From assembly GCA_011051745.1 (NCBI GenBank), contig DRKO01000442.1, forward strand, positions 1-11,604: a stretch of 11,604 nt of DNA. Direction: 5' to 3'. A program made the translations under genes and the position numbers. Under the pieces are notes generated by a model. That model ran no database searches. It was given only the letters and a program-made list of their open reading frames with translations, and had not been told where the DNA came from. The stretch is from Chloroflexota bacterium (lineage in GTDB: Bacteria > Chloroflexota > Anaerolineae > Aggregatilineales > UBA3940). Positions 1-7,654 of the stretch are shown here, piece by piece (position 1 is the first letter of the stretch; every line of letters starts with the position of its first letter).

Positions 1-1
1 G

Positions 2-2635
2 CTCCTGTTTGGCTCCTCCAACTTCCCGACGCAACCCGGCCCGGCTATCGGCAACGGAAGCCTTTTCCACTCCGCCATGCTGCTCATGGCGGCCATGTGG
101 GTGATCGAACTGACATCCGAACTGCAACAGGATCGCAACGTGCTCCGCTCGGCGCTACTGAGCATTCTGGGAGGTCCCCTGCTGGGCTGGCTGTTTGGGC
201 TGGCGATCCGGGCAAAGGCTCCTTCCCTGCCTGGCCTTGGAGCGCTGGCCGAGGCAGTGCTTCCACAGGCCGGGCAACCGGTGCTGTGGGGGATCGGGCT
301 GCTGACAACAGGGATCGCCTGGCAGATGCTGGCCCTGCTCATGCTGCGCGAATTCCAGAGCATCGGGGGAGATGGGTGGCTGCCGGAAGGGTTGCTCCGC
401 ACCAACCCCCGTTTGAAGACCCCCGTTCGCCTCACCCTTGCCCAGAGCGCTCTGACGATAGGGGCGCTCTCCCTGATGTCCTACGTCAACATGGCTGAAG
501 TAGCGGCCTTTACCTTCCTGATGATCCAGATCGGGGTCAACGCAGCAGCGATCACCCTGGCCCGCAGCCCGAGGGCGGCCAATCGTCCTCTCCGATTGCC
601 GCTTTACCCCGCCATTCCGGCCACAGGAATAGCGGTTAACTTCCTCCTCCTGTTTGCCCTCTCCCTGCCAGCCGCGCTGATGGGAGTTCTGTGGCTCAGC
701 GTGGGCGCTCTGGTCTATCTGCGTACCGGTCGTGAGCAGATGCGTACCTCCCAGCTTGGGGTGACAGTCTTTCAGGACATGCACCGCCGCCCGAATATCA
801 CCTCGCCATACCCGGTGCTTGTGCCGGTCTCCAACCCGGAAACCGCTATGGATCTGGTCGCCTTCGGTGCGGCTATCGCGCGGCACTTTGGTGGGCATGT
901 GGTGATCGTCCAGGTGATACGGGTTCCTGAGCAGTTCTCGCTGGATTCAAGGCGGTTTCAGGCACAGCGGAATCTCGACCTGATGGAGCACGTTCTGGAA
1001 AAAACCGAGCAGCTCGGCGTGCCGGTTGAAGGGATCACACGCCTCTCCCGCAGTGTCTCCCAGGGCATTCTGGATACGCTGGCGGAGGAGTCGGCGCGGC
1101 TGCTCGTGATGGGCTGGCATGCCCGCCAGAGCGGAGCGGCCTCCCGGCTGGGGCATATTCTAGATGAGGTGATCGAGCAGGCTCCCTGTGATGTCGCCGT
1201 GCTGAGAGGCGAGTGGGCCACGCTGCCAACCAGCGTGCTGGTTCCTGTCTCAGGTGGTCCCCATGCCCCGCGAGCGGCAAGGCTGGCGCTGGCCCTGACC
1301 GCTGAAGGAAAGGGCGAGATCACTCTTCTGAACGTCGCCCGCCTCGCAGAGGGGCAGAAGGCTCTCCTGCAGGGGCAGGAGTTGTTGAAGACACTTAAAA
1401 GCGAACTGGACGAGCCAGAGCGAGTACACACCAGAGTGATCGCGGCCCGCTCCGCGCTGGAGGGGATTCTGGACACCGCCGAGGAGTACGACGCCCTTCT
1501 GCTGGGGGCCAGCGAGCAACTGTTTCTGGACGAGCAACCCTTCGGGGACCTCCCGCTCCGGCTCGCACAGGAGACTGACAAGCCCCTCGCACTGGTGCGC
1601 GGCTACACAGGCCTGACGAGCTTCGTGGCCCGCCGGGCCTGGCAATCCCTCTCCGATATGTTGCCAACACTGGGAGCCGAGGAGCAGATCGAGGTCTTCC
1701 AGCGTATGCGCCGCGCGGCGCGGCCTAACATCAACTATTTTGTGCTGATCGCCCTTTCGGCTATCATTGCCACGCTGGGATTGCTGCTTAACAGCCCGGC
1801 GGTCATCATCGGGGCAATGCTGGTCGCGCCGCTGATGAGCCCCATCGTCGCCATCGCGACCGGCGTGGTCTTCGGAGATGTCCGCGTCCTCCGGGATGCG
1901 ACTACCTCCACCATTCAGGGGGTGCTGGCGGCGATCTTCCTCGCCACCCTGACCTCGCTCATATCGCCTCTGGCTGTCGCCACGCCGGAAATACTGGCCC
2001 GCACACGTCCCAACCTGCTCGATCTGGGCGTGGCACTCGCCTCCGGGTTGGCAGGCGCTTACGCCATCGCACGCAAGGAGGTCGGAGAAGCTCTGCCCGG
2101 CGTGGCGATCGCTGCCGCCCTGATGCCACCGGTTTGTACGATAGGGATCGGCATCGCCCTGGGGAGCGCGCCTATCGCTTTTGGCGCACTGCTCCTTTTT
2201 GCGGCGAATCTGGTTGCGATCACCTTCTCCTCGGTGCTGGTGTTCCTGTTGCTGGGGATACGCCCACCCCGGCAGCCCGACCGTCAGCGCCGCCTGCGGC
2301 AGGGTTTGATCATCTCGGTGGTCTCCCTGCTGGTGATCAGCATCCCGCTGGGTTTTATTCTCTTCCAGGCCGTACAGCAGGATCGAATCCGGGGGCAGGC
2401 ACTGACCATCGTTCAGGAGACAGCCGAAGAATGGGGGGCGGCTGAACTGGTGGACTTCAACGTTGAGCAGACCTGGCGGGAAGTGACCATCAGCGGGACA
2501 CTCTACGCCACGCATGACATCACCGACGCCGATCTGCAAGCCCTGAAAGACGAACTGGAGGCGACATTGCGCCGGGAGGTCTCTATCAAACTCTTCGCCG
2601 TGCAGGGCACCCTGCTGGATGCGGAGTCCCCATGA
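2..2635 (+). CDS. APC permease-like / tandem USP / DUF389 fusion membrane protein (5' partial)
   Basis: The frame is open to the left edge, so the true start lies upstream; 877 residues are visible (residue 1 = codon at 2). Residues 1-245 are hydrophobic and resemble the C-terminal half of an APC amino-acid permease, with a GDGWLPEGL loop and several membrane segments. Residues ~270-402 and ~410-535 are two USP-like folds, each opening with a VLVPVS strand; their nucleotide-binding glycine motifs look degenerate. Residues ~575-755 are a DUF389 domain with the typical GAMLVAPLMSPI (604-615) and AIAAALMPP (702-710) segments, then another membrane helix (~768-788) and a ~90-residue soluble tail. 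Transport of a small organic solute with cytosolic stress/nucleotide sensing is a reasonable guess, but the substrate is unknown and DUF389 has no firm function. APC-USP fusions are known; DUF389 added to the same chain is less usual. Domain identities are fairly sure, function is not. Confidence 0.88.
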   Translation, partial: LLFGSSNFPTQPGPAIGNGSLFHSAMLLMAAMWVIELTSELQQDRNVLRSALLSILGGPLLGWLFGLAIRAKAPSLPGLGALAEAVLPQAGQPVLWGIGLLTTGIAWQMLALLMLREFQSIGGDGWLPEGLLRTNPRLKTPVRLTLAQSALTIGALSLMSYVNMAEVAAFTFLMIQIGVNAAAITLARSPRAANRPLRLPLYPAIPATGIAVNFLLLFALSLPAALMGVLWLSVGALVYLRTGREQMRTSQLGVTVFQDMHRRPNITSPYPVLVPVSNPETAMDLVAFGAAIARHFGGHVVIVQVIRVPEQFSLDSRRFQAQRNLDLMEHVLEKTEQLGVPVEGITRLSRSVSQGILDTLAEESARLLVMGWHARQSGAASRLGHILDEVIEQAPCDVAVLRGEWATLPTSVLVPVSGGPHAPRAARLALALTAEGKGEITLLNVARLAEGQKALLQGQELLKTLKSELDEPERVHTRVIAARSALEGILDTAEEYDALLLGASEQLFLDEQPFGDLPLRLAQETDKPLALVRGYTGLTSFVARRAWQSLSDMLPTLGAEEQIEVFQRMRRAARPNINYFVLIALSAIIATLGLLLNSPAVIIGAMLVAPLMSPIVAIATGVVFGDVRVLRDATTSTIQGVLAAIFLATLTSLISPLAVATPEILARTRPNLLDLGVALASGLAGAYAIARKEVGEALPGVAIAAALMPPVCTIGIGIALGSAPIAFGALLLFAANLVAITFSSVLVFLLLGIRPPRQPDRQRRLRQGLIISVVSLLVISIPLGFILFQAVQQDRIRGQALTIVQETAEEWGAAELVDFNVEQTWREVTISGTLYATHDITDADLQALKDELEATLRREVSIKLFAVQGTLLDAESP

Positions 2636-2681
2636 TGGAGAAGGATCGTCGGGCGGAGCCAAATCATCGGGGAAATGTTGC

Positions 2682-2710
2682 TTGGTTGATCAATGGGCGT
2701 GGGCTATAAT
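2682..2710 (+). promoter_or_regulatory. Sigma70-type promoter of the FHA/SEDS operon, probably leaderless
   Basis: A perfect TATAAT lies at 2705-2710, with a weak -35 (TTGGTT, 2682-2687) at exactly 17 bp. Transcription would start at about 2716-2718, only a few bases before the ATGs at 2720 and 2723. No Shine-Dalgarno-like sequence stands at the usual distance before these ATGs. This points to a leaderless or nearly leaderless mRNA. An upstream in-frame ATG at 2693 lies inside the promoter and is therefore unlikely to be the start. Confidence 0.6.
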
Positions 2711-2719
2711 GCGCTCACC

Positions 2720-3514
2720 ATGATGCAAAATCACTTTGCACGCTTCGAAGACCGGGTCCAACGTCTGATAGAAGGTGGCTTCGCGCGGCTCTTTGCCGGG
2801 CGGTTGCACCCTCGCGAGGTAGCCACCCAGCTTGCCCGCGCGATGGAGGATCACGCCCGTCAGGGACGTGACGGGCGGTTTGTCGCCCCCGACCGGTACA
2901 CCGTGCGCCTGAATGCCCGCGATCACGAAGCGATTCTGGCCGCCCAGCCCGATCTGCCCTCCGAACTGGCGGTGGAGTTGATCAGCCTGGCACGCCTTTC
3001 CGGGCTGCTGCTCGAAAACACGCCGGAGGTATACCTGCTGGCAGATGACAGGGTGGAACTGCATCAGGTTAAGATCAGCGCCCATCACTCCGGGGCCAGG
3101 AGAGAAACAACTCAGGCAATGCCATTCCCCCCCGGCAAAGAACTCGAGCGACCCGTTGGACTGCGGGCAGCGCTCATCACGAAGGATGAGCGGGTCATCC
3201 CTCTGGAACGACCGATCCTCAACATCGGACGGGCGCGGGATAACCACGTTATCATTGATGCCCCAAGTGTCTCCCGACACCACGCTCAGCTTCGCCTGCG
3301 ATTCGGGCGGTATGTCCTGTTCGACCTCGGCAGCAGAGGCGGGACGACCGTCAACGGCCAGCCTGTGAAGGAAGCGGTCCTCCAGCCCGGAGACGTGATC
3401 TCGCTGGCCGGTTTCAACCTGATCTACACCGAGGAAGAAGACCCCACTGCCTCAGCCGGAGAGGACGATGAAGGAACCCGCCCCTACTCGCCGACGACAG
3501 CGTCAGCCGATTGA
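2720..3514 (+). CDS. FhaA-like protein (DUF3662 + C-terminal FHA)
   Basis: A 264-residue cytosolic phosphothreonine-reader protein. Residues ~3-115 match the DUF3662/FhaA N-terminal domain, recognisable from FARFEDRVQRLIEGGFARLF and the following LHPREVA. A variable linker (~120-150) leads to an FHA domain (~155-240) with the GR pair (170-171), the phosphopeptide-binding SRHH (185-188), and SRGGTTVNG, in which Gly replaces the common Asn of the NGT motif. The C-terminal tail is acidic and low in complexity. In mycobacteria FhaA binds phosphorylated cell-wall factors and sits beside fhaB, rodA and pbpA, as here. I chose the start at 2720 because the N-terminal domain begins there and the TATAAT overlaps the longer alternative; 2723 is equally possible. 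It is the first gene of a five-gene operon, with 6 nt to the next. Confidence 0.88.
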   Translation: MMQNHFARFEDRVQRLIEGGFARLFAGRLHPREVATQLARAMEDHARQGRDGRFVAPDRYTVRLNARDHEAILAAQPDLPSELAVELISLARLSGLLLENTPEVYLLADDRVELHQVKISAHHSGARRETTQAMPFPPGKELERPVGLRAALITKDERVIPLERPILNIGRARDNHVIIDAPSVSRHHAQLRLRFGRYVLFDLGSRGGTTVNGQPVKEAVLQPGDVISLAGFNLIYTEEEDPTASAGEDDEGTRPYSPTTASAD

Positions 3515-3520
3515 GGCAGG

Positions 3521-3958
3521 ATGTCTTTAGATGTCGTTCTCCTGATCACACGCATAGCCATCGCCCTCGCGCTGTACGCCTTCCTGGGCGTTCTGCTGGC
3601 CCTGCTCTGGGTGGATATCCGGGCGGCGAGCGAATATTCAGGGGAAAAGCCGTACCCACAGGCTCGATTGATCGTGATCGATTGCGAGGAAGTTCCGCTG
3701 GAGCCGGGGCAGGAATACATCCTGGAACCTCTGACCACGCTGGGACGCGGCCCCACCAATACAATCATCCTGCCCGACAGCTTCGCAAGCACTGTACACG
3801 CCCACATCATCCTGCAAAAAGGGCAGTGGTGGCTGGAGGATCGGGAGAGCCGGAATGGGACGACGATCAACGGCGTGCCGGTGACGGAACCAGTCGTACT
3901 GTCAGGGGGCGACGTGATCGGCATCGGGCGGGTGAAGCTGGAATTCAGGGCCGAGTGA
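3521..3958 (+). CDS. FhaB/FipA-like membrane-anchored FHA protein
   Basis: A 145-residue protein with one N-terminal membrane helix (~4-30), a short linker, and a C-terminal FHA domain facing the cytosol. FHA landmarks are the GR pair (75-76), SxxH (S90, H93) and the RNGTTING turn (NGT at 112-114), all with intact phosphothreonine-binding residues. Length and arrangement match mycobacterial FhaB (about 155 residues), which interacts with the division and elongation machinery. A GAGGCAGG purine stretch directly precedes the ATG and overlaps the end of the upstream gene, consistent with coupled translation. The neighbours are an FhaA-like gene upstream and MTA phosphorylase, SEDS and PBP genes downstream. 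No Ser/Thr kinase is encoded in the window, so the phosphorylated partner must be made elsewhere. Confidence 0.88.
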   Translation: MSLDVVLLITRIAIALALYAFLGVLLALLWVDIRAASEYSGEKPYPQARLIVIDCEEVPLEPGQEYILEPLTTLGRGPTNTIILPDSFASTVHAHIILQKGQWWLEDRESRNGTTINGVPVTEPVVLSGGDVIGIGRVKLEFRAE

Positions 3959-3981
3959 CACTTAAAGGAGAAGCCCAGATC

Positions 3982-4857
3982 ATGAGCGACGAACCTGTTC
4001 GCATCGGTGTAATTGGTGGATCAGGCCTGTACAACATGCCCCAGCTAACGGATGTTGAAGAGCGCCAGATCGAGACGCCTTTCGGGCCGCCGTCTGACTC
4101 GATCATCATCGGCACGCTCGGCGGGGTTCGTGTGGCGTTCGTCCCTCGCCACGGCAGGGGGCACATCTACATGCCAGGCGAAGTCCCCTACCGGGCCAAC
4201 ATCTACGCGCTTAAGACGCTGGGAGTGGAGCGGGTTATCGCCGTCAGCGCGTGTGGCTCACTGCGGGAGGATTACGAGCCGGGGCATATCGTCATCCCGG
4301 ATCAACTTTACGACAACACCAAAGATGAGCGAGGACGCACGTTTTTCGGTGATGGGCTGGTGGCCCACATCGGCGTGGCCGATCCTTTCTGCCCCGACCT
4401 GAGCCACCACGCGGCGGAGAGCGTCCGGCAGGCCGGAGGGACCGTTCACGAGGGCGGGTGCTTCGTCACCATCGAGGGGCCACGCTTCAGCACCAAGGGG
4501 GAAAGCAATGTCTACCGCTCGTGGGGGATGTCCATCATCGGGATGACGACCTCCCCGGAGGCCTACCTGGCCCGCGAAGCGGAGATGTGTTACACCGTCA
4601 TCGCCCATGTGACGGACTATGATGTCTGGCACGAGGCAGAGGGGCCGGTTTCGGTCGAAATGGTCATCCGAACGCTGAACGAAAATCTGGAGCTGGCGCA
4701 GCGGTCGTTGCTGAACCTGGTCAGCACGCTGGCCGAAGCAGAGCGCACCTGCACCTGCGGGGAGGCACTGGCGACGGCCATCATCACCGATCGGCGCAAG
4801 ATACCGCCAGAGACAATCGAACGGTTGAAGCCAATCGTCGGTAAGTACCTGTCCTGA
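3982..4857 (+). CDS. mtnP: S-methyl-5'-thioadenosine phosphorylase
   Basis: A 291-residue cytosolic enzyme that cleaves methylthioadenosine with phosphate to adenine and methylthioribose-1-phosphate (methionine and adenine salvage). Visible features are the N-terminal GVIGGSGLY phosphate loop (9-17), PRHGRGHIYMPGEVPYRAN (55-73), the VTIEGPRFST segment (162-171), GMTTSPEAYLAREAE and TDYDVW (211-216). The Asp pair of TDYD is the adenine-recognising signature that separates MTAP from inosine/guanosine phosphorylases. Cysteines fall at 91, 137, 160, 203, 257 and 259; the C-terminal CTC (CxC) resembles archaeal thermophilic MTAPs, where such cysteines form disulfides. The start is the ATG following AAAGGAG (3964-3970, 11-nt spacing). 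An in-frame upstream extension is only an overlap with the FHA gene. It lies where actinobacteria place the phosphatase pstP. Family is sure; MTA over MTI specificity is likely. Confidence 0.93.
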   Translation: MSDEPVRIGVIGGSGLYNMPQLTDVEERQIETPFGPPSDSIIIGTLGGVRVAFVPRHGRGHIYMPGEVPYRANIYALKTLGVERVIAVSACGSLREDYEPGHIVIPDQLYDNTKDERGRTFFGDGLVAHIGVADPFCPDLSHHAAESVRQAGGTVHEGGCFVTIEGPRFSTKGESNVYRSWGMSIIGMTTSPEAYLAREAEMCYTVIAHVTDYDVWHEAEGPVSVEMVIRTLNENLELAQRSLLNLVSTLAEAERTCTCGEALATAIITDRRKIPPETIERLKPIVGKYLS

Positions 4858-4863
4858 GCCTTG

Positions 4864-6237
4864 ATGCTGAAAGAAGCCCTTCTGGCCGTGCACGGGAGCG
4901 AGGTGCAGGCCACACCCTGGAGCATCGCTTCCCGCGAGCGCTGGCTGCTCGCCCTGGCGGCGGTCTTCACCTCGCTGAACTGGATCGGGCTCACGCTGGC
5001 CAGCAAGCAGGAGTGGAGCCTGCTCTGGCCGCTTGGCGTGTGGCTGGTCTGCACAGCGGCAATGCACAGCCTTCTGAGCCGGATTCTGCCCCATCGGGAC
5101 CCCTACCTGATCCCGATAGTCATGCTGCTATCCGGCTGGGGGCTGGTGCTGGTGGCCCGCCTCGCGCCCCCTTTCGTCACCCGGCAGGCGATCTGGCTGG
5201 CCCTGGCAACCGGGGCCAGCCTGCTGATCGCAGCCCTGCCGCCGGGCCTGCGTGTCCTGCAACGCTATCGCTACACGTGGCTGCTGGCAGGGCTGACCCT
5301 GCTGGCCGCAACGCTCGTTTTCGGCGTGAACCCATCCGGCAACGCCTATGCGCCCCGGCTATGGCTGGGGCTGAGGGGGCTGATCTTCTTCCAGCCCTCG
5401 GAGCTCCTCAAGCTGCTAATGATCGTTTTCCTCGCCAGCTATCTGGCCGAGAAACGGGAGATCATCCTCACCACGCAAACCCGGATCGGGAGATGGCGGC
5501 TCCCTCCACTCCCCTACGTCGCGCCGATGTTGTTGATGTGGGGATTCTGCATGATCCTCCTGATCTGGCAGAGGGACCTGGGGGCTGCCTCCCTTTTCTT
5601 CCTGATCTTTCTGGCGATGCTTTACGCCTCGACCGGACAGGCGGGATATGTGGCAGCGGGGTTGATTCTGCTGGGGCTGGCGGGGCTACTCGGCTATCGG
5701 CTTTACGATGTGGTGCGCCTCCGGGTAGATACCTGGTGGAACCCCTGGCCGGAAGCCGACAGCCGGGCTTTCCAGATCGTCCAATCACTGCTGGCGGTTG
5801 CCTCAGGAGGGATATTCGGTCAGGGAGTGGGACAGGGAGCCCCGATCTACATCCCGGTTGTCCACTCCGATTTCGTGTTCGCCGCCATCGCGGAGGAGTG
5901 GGGACTGCTCGGCTCGCTGGGGGTGGTCGCCTGCCTGGCGATCCTGACCCTGCGGGCCCTGCGGATCGCCATCCAGAACGCCCGGCGCCCCTTTCACTCG
6001 CTGCTAGCCGCCGGGATCGGGGTCTCGCTGGGCGCTCAGTCCTTTTTGATCATGGCGGGCGTGGTCAAGTTGATTCCGCTCACAGGCGTTACACTCCCCT
6101 TCGTGAGCTACGGGGGCAGTTCCCTGCTCTCCAGCTTCGTTATGGTTGGCCTGCTCCTGCGCATCTCCGACCCGCAAAGCCGCTTCCGGTCTCTCCGATG
6201 GCGGACACGCGGCGTATCTTCTGAACCTGTGCCATGA
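4864..6237 (+). CDS. SEDS peptidoglycan glycosyltransferase (FtsW/RodA family)
   Basis: A 457-residue integral membrane protein with about 12 hydrophobic segments. SEDS proteins polymerise lipid II into glycan strands outside the membrane, in complex with a class B PBP. Signatures are APRLWLGLRG followed by FQPSELLKL, RDLGAASLFF, the extracytoplasmic loop with SRAFQIVQSLLAVASGG and GIFGQGVGQG, SDFVFAAIAEEWG (Asp336 is the conserved residue thought to be catalytic in SEDS enzymes), and PLTGVTLPFVSYGGSS near the C-terminus. Compared with E. coli RodA (370 aa) it has an N-terminal extension with extra helices, as in actinobacterial RodA. Start: ATG at 4864, 6 nt after the MTAP stop, with a TTG directly before it as an alternative and no strong ribosome site, suggesting coupling. 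It overlaps the PBP-like gene by 4 nt. RodA is favoured over FtsW by gene neighbourhood only. Confidence 0.92.
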   Translation: MLKEALLAVHGSEVQATPWSIASRERWLLALAAVFTSLNWIGLTLASKQEWSLLWPLGVWLVCTAAMHSLLSRILPHRDPYLIPIVMLLSGWGLVLVARLAPPFVTRQAIWLALATGASLLIAALPPGLRVLQRYRYTWLLAGLTLLAATLVFGVNPSGNAYAPRLWLGLRGLIFFQPSELLKLLMIVFLASYLAEKREIILTTQTRIGRWRLPPLPYVAPMLLMWGFCMILLIWQRDLGAASLFFLIFLAMLYASTGQAGYVAAGLILLGLAGLLGYRLYDVVRLRVDTWWNPWPEADSRAFQIVQSLLAVASGGIFGQGVGQGAPIYIPVVHSDFVFAAIAEEWGLLGSLGVVACLAILTLRALRIAIQNARRPFHSLLAAGIGVSLGAQSFLIMAGVVKLIPLTGVTLPFVSYGGSSLLSSFVMVGLLLRISDPQSRFRSLRWRTRGVSSEPVP

Positions 6238-7631
6238 CCGCATCCTTGAGACGACTCAGCGGGGGATTTCTGGCAGCTTTCGCCGTCATCGCGCTGGCGC
6301 TGGGGTACTGGAGCGTGATGAGACGCGATAGCCTGATAGCGCGCGACGACAACCCGCGCCGCGTTCTGGAGGAGCAGCGCATCCGGCGCGGCCAGATCGT
6401 GGATCGAAACGGCGAACCGCTGGCAGACACTCTGATCGATCCCGACAGTGACACGACCACTCGCATCTATCCCCACCCAGAGGCCGCGCCCGTGGTCGGC
6501 TACTACAGCCTGCGCTACGGAGTAGGCGGCATCGAAGGGGAACTCGACGACATCCTGCGCGGCGACGCAACGCTCACGCCGTCGGAACGGGTGCTCAACC
6601 AGTTGCTTCATCGTCCACAAACGGGGGGAGACGTTCAGCTTACCATTGACATCATGGTGCAGAGGGCCGTGCAGGAGGCGCTGGGAACTCAGCGAGGGGC
6701 GGTGGTCGTTCTGAGCGTCCCGGCGGGTGAGGTGCTGGCGCTGGGCAGCCAGCCGACCTTTGACCCGAACGCTCTGGAGGAAAGGTGGGACGAGCTCAGC
6801 GCTGACCCGGAAGCCCCACTGCTCAGCCGGGCCACACAGGGCCTCTACCAGCCGGGCACGATCCTGCAGAGCGTGATCCTGGGGGCCGCTCTGAACGCGG
6901 GGGCGATTGAGACCACAGAGATGTGGGAAGGAGACCTCGAAGTACCGGTCAACGGGGTAACGCTGCCCTGTAGCGGGGACCCCCAAGCGGTGAGCACCCT
7001 GTCCGACGCCTACATTCAGGCCTGCCCGGCCCCGTTCCAGTCTATTGCCTGGCGGCTCAATGCCCGCCGTCTAGACGGCGCTCTGGCGGACTTCGGCCTG
7101 CTCGAAGCGCCTGCGTTCACCCTGCCCACCAGCGCCGCCGACCTCACTATTCCACCTGCCCAGGCCAATCTGGCGCTGACGGCAATCGGACAGAGCGATC
7201 TCACGATCAGTCCGTTGCAGATGGCGCTTGTCGCCACAGCGTTCGCCAATCAGGGCCAGATGCCTGCCCTGCAGCTTGTGCGGGCAACACGCCTGCCCGG
7301 GGGTGAATGGCAACCCGTCTCGCCAACCGGTAATCCCAGAGGAACCATCAGCCCCGCCAGCGTGGAGAGCGTGGCCGGGCTGATGCGTCAATCGGTGTTG
7401 AGCGGAGCGGCGCAGGCGGCCACTCTGCCGGGGCGTGTCGTCTACGGGCACAGCGGGCTGGCCATCGCGGGGCCAGAGGGCTCGCTCAACGCCTGGTTTA
7501 TCGGCTTCACGTATGTGAACGAGGGAGAAGCGATCGCCGTCGCAGTGCTGATCGAGGACGCACACAGCGCTGACGTTGCAGCCCGTGTGGGAGCTGAAGC
7601 ACTGCGAGCAGCCCTGACAACGCTACCCTGA
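6234..7631 (+). CDS. Class B PBP-like protein lacking transpeptidase catalytic motifs (PbpA-like)
   Basis: A 465-residue protein with a short cytosolic end, one membrane anchor (~9-28), a PBP dimerisation region opening with RRGQIVDRNGEPLA (51-64) and a transpeptidase-like fold (~130-460). It is the usual partner of SEDS, and its ATG overlaps the SEDS stop (ATGA). The fold is recognisable from TGGDVQLTID, AVVVLSVPAGEVLAL, LYQPG, ISPLQMALVATAFANQG and NAWFIGF. Every active-site motif is altered. SxxK reads TILQ (209-212, codons ACG...CAG), so both the nucleophile and the general base are gone. The SxN position reads ACP (263-265) and KTG reads HSG (406-408). The frame is otherwise intact and complete, so this looks like a maintained pseudoenzyme rather than a decaying gene. 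It probably has no DD-transpeptidase activity and no classical beta-lactam acylation; a scaffold or SEDS-activator role is inferred. Confidence 0.85.
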   Translation: MTASLRRLSGGFLAAFAVIALALGYWSVMRRDSLIARDDNPRRVLEEQRIRRGQIVDRNGEPLADTLIDPDSDTTTRIYPHPEAAPVVGYYSLRYGVGGIEGELDDILRGDATLTPSERVLNQLLHRPQTGGDVQLTIDIMVQRAVQEALGTQRGAVVVLSVPAGEVLALGSQPTFDPNALEERWDELSADPEAPLLSRATQGLYQPGTILQSVILGAALNAGAIETTEMWEGDLEVPVNGVTLPCSGDPQAVSTLSDAYIQACPAPFQSIAWRLNARRLDGALADFGLLEAPAFTLPTSAADLTIPPAQANLALTAIGQSDLTISPLQMALVATAFANQGQMPALQLVRATRLPGGEWQPVSPTGNPRGTISPASVESVAGLMRQSVLSGAAQAATLPGRVVYGHSGLAIAGPEGSLNAWFIGFTYVNEGEAIAVAVLIEDAHSADVAARVGAEALRAALTTLP

Positions 7632-7654
7632 CCGGCTGCTCCGATCCAGAAAGG

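Noticed and set aside
1250..2662. Long minus-strand open frame (470 codons) opposite the DUF389 region.
   Set aside because: The translation is rich in Gln, Arg, Gly and His with no domain or hydrophobic pattern; it is the antisense shadow of a high-GC gene.
2627..2673. Imperfect hairpin (TCCCCATGAT with ATCATCGGGGA, one bulged C) at the end of the DUF389 gene, a possible terminator.
   Set aside because: The loop is 25 nt and no U tract follows, so it is too weak to call.
3511..3981. In-frame 157-codon extension upstream of the MTA phosphorylase start.
   Set aside because: It overlaps the FHA gene in another frame, the family begins at the GVIGGSG loop just after 3982, and a Shine-Dalgarno sequence marks 3982.
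5013..6224. 403-codon plus-strand frame inside the SEDS gene.
   Set aside because: It is a Pro/Gly/Arg-rich frame-shifted shadow of a clear SEDS coding sequence.
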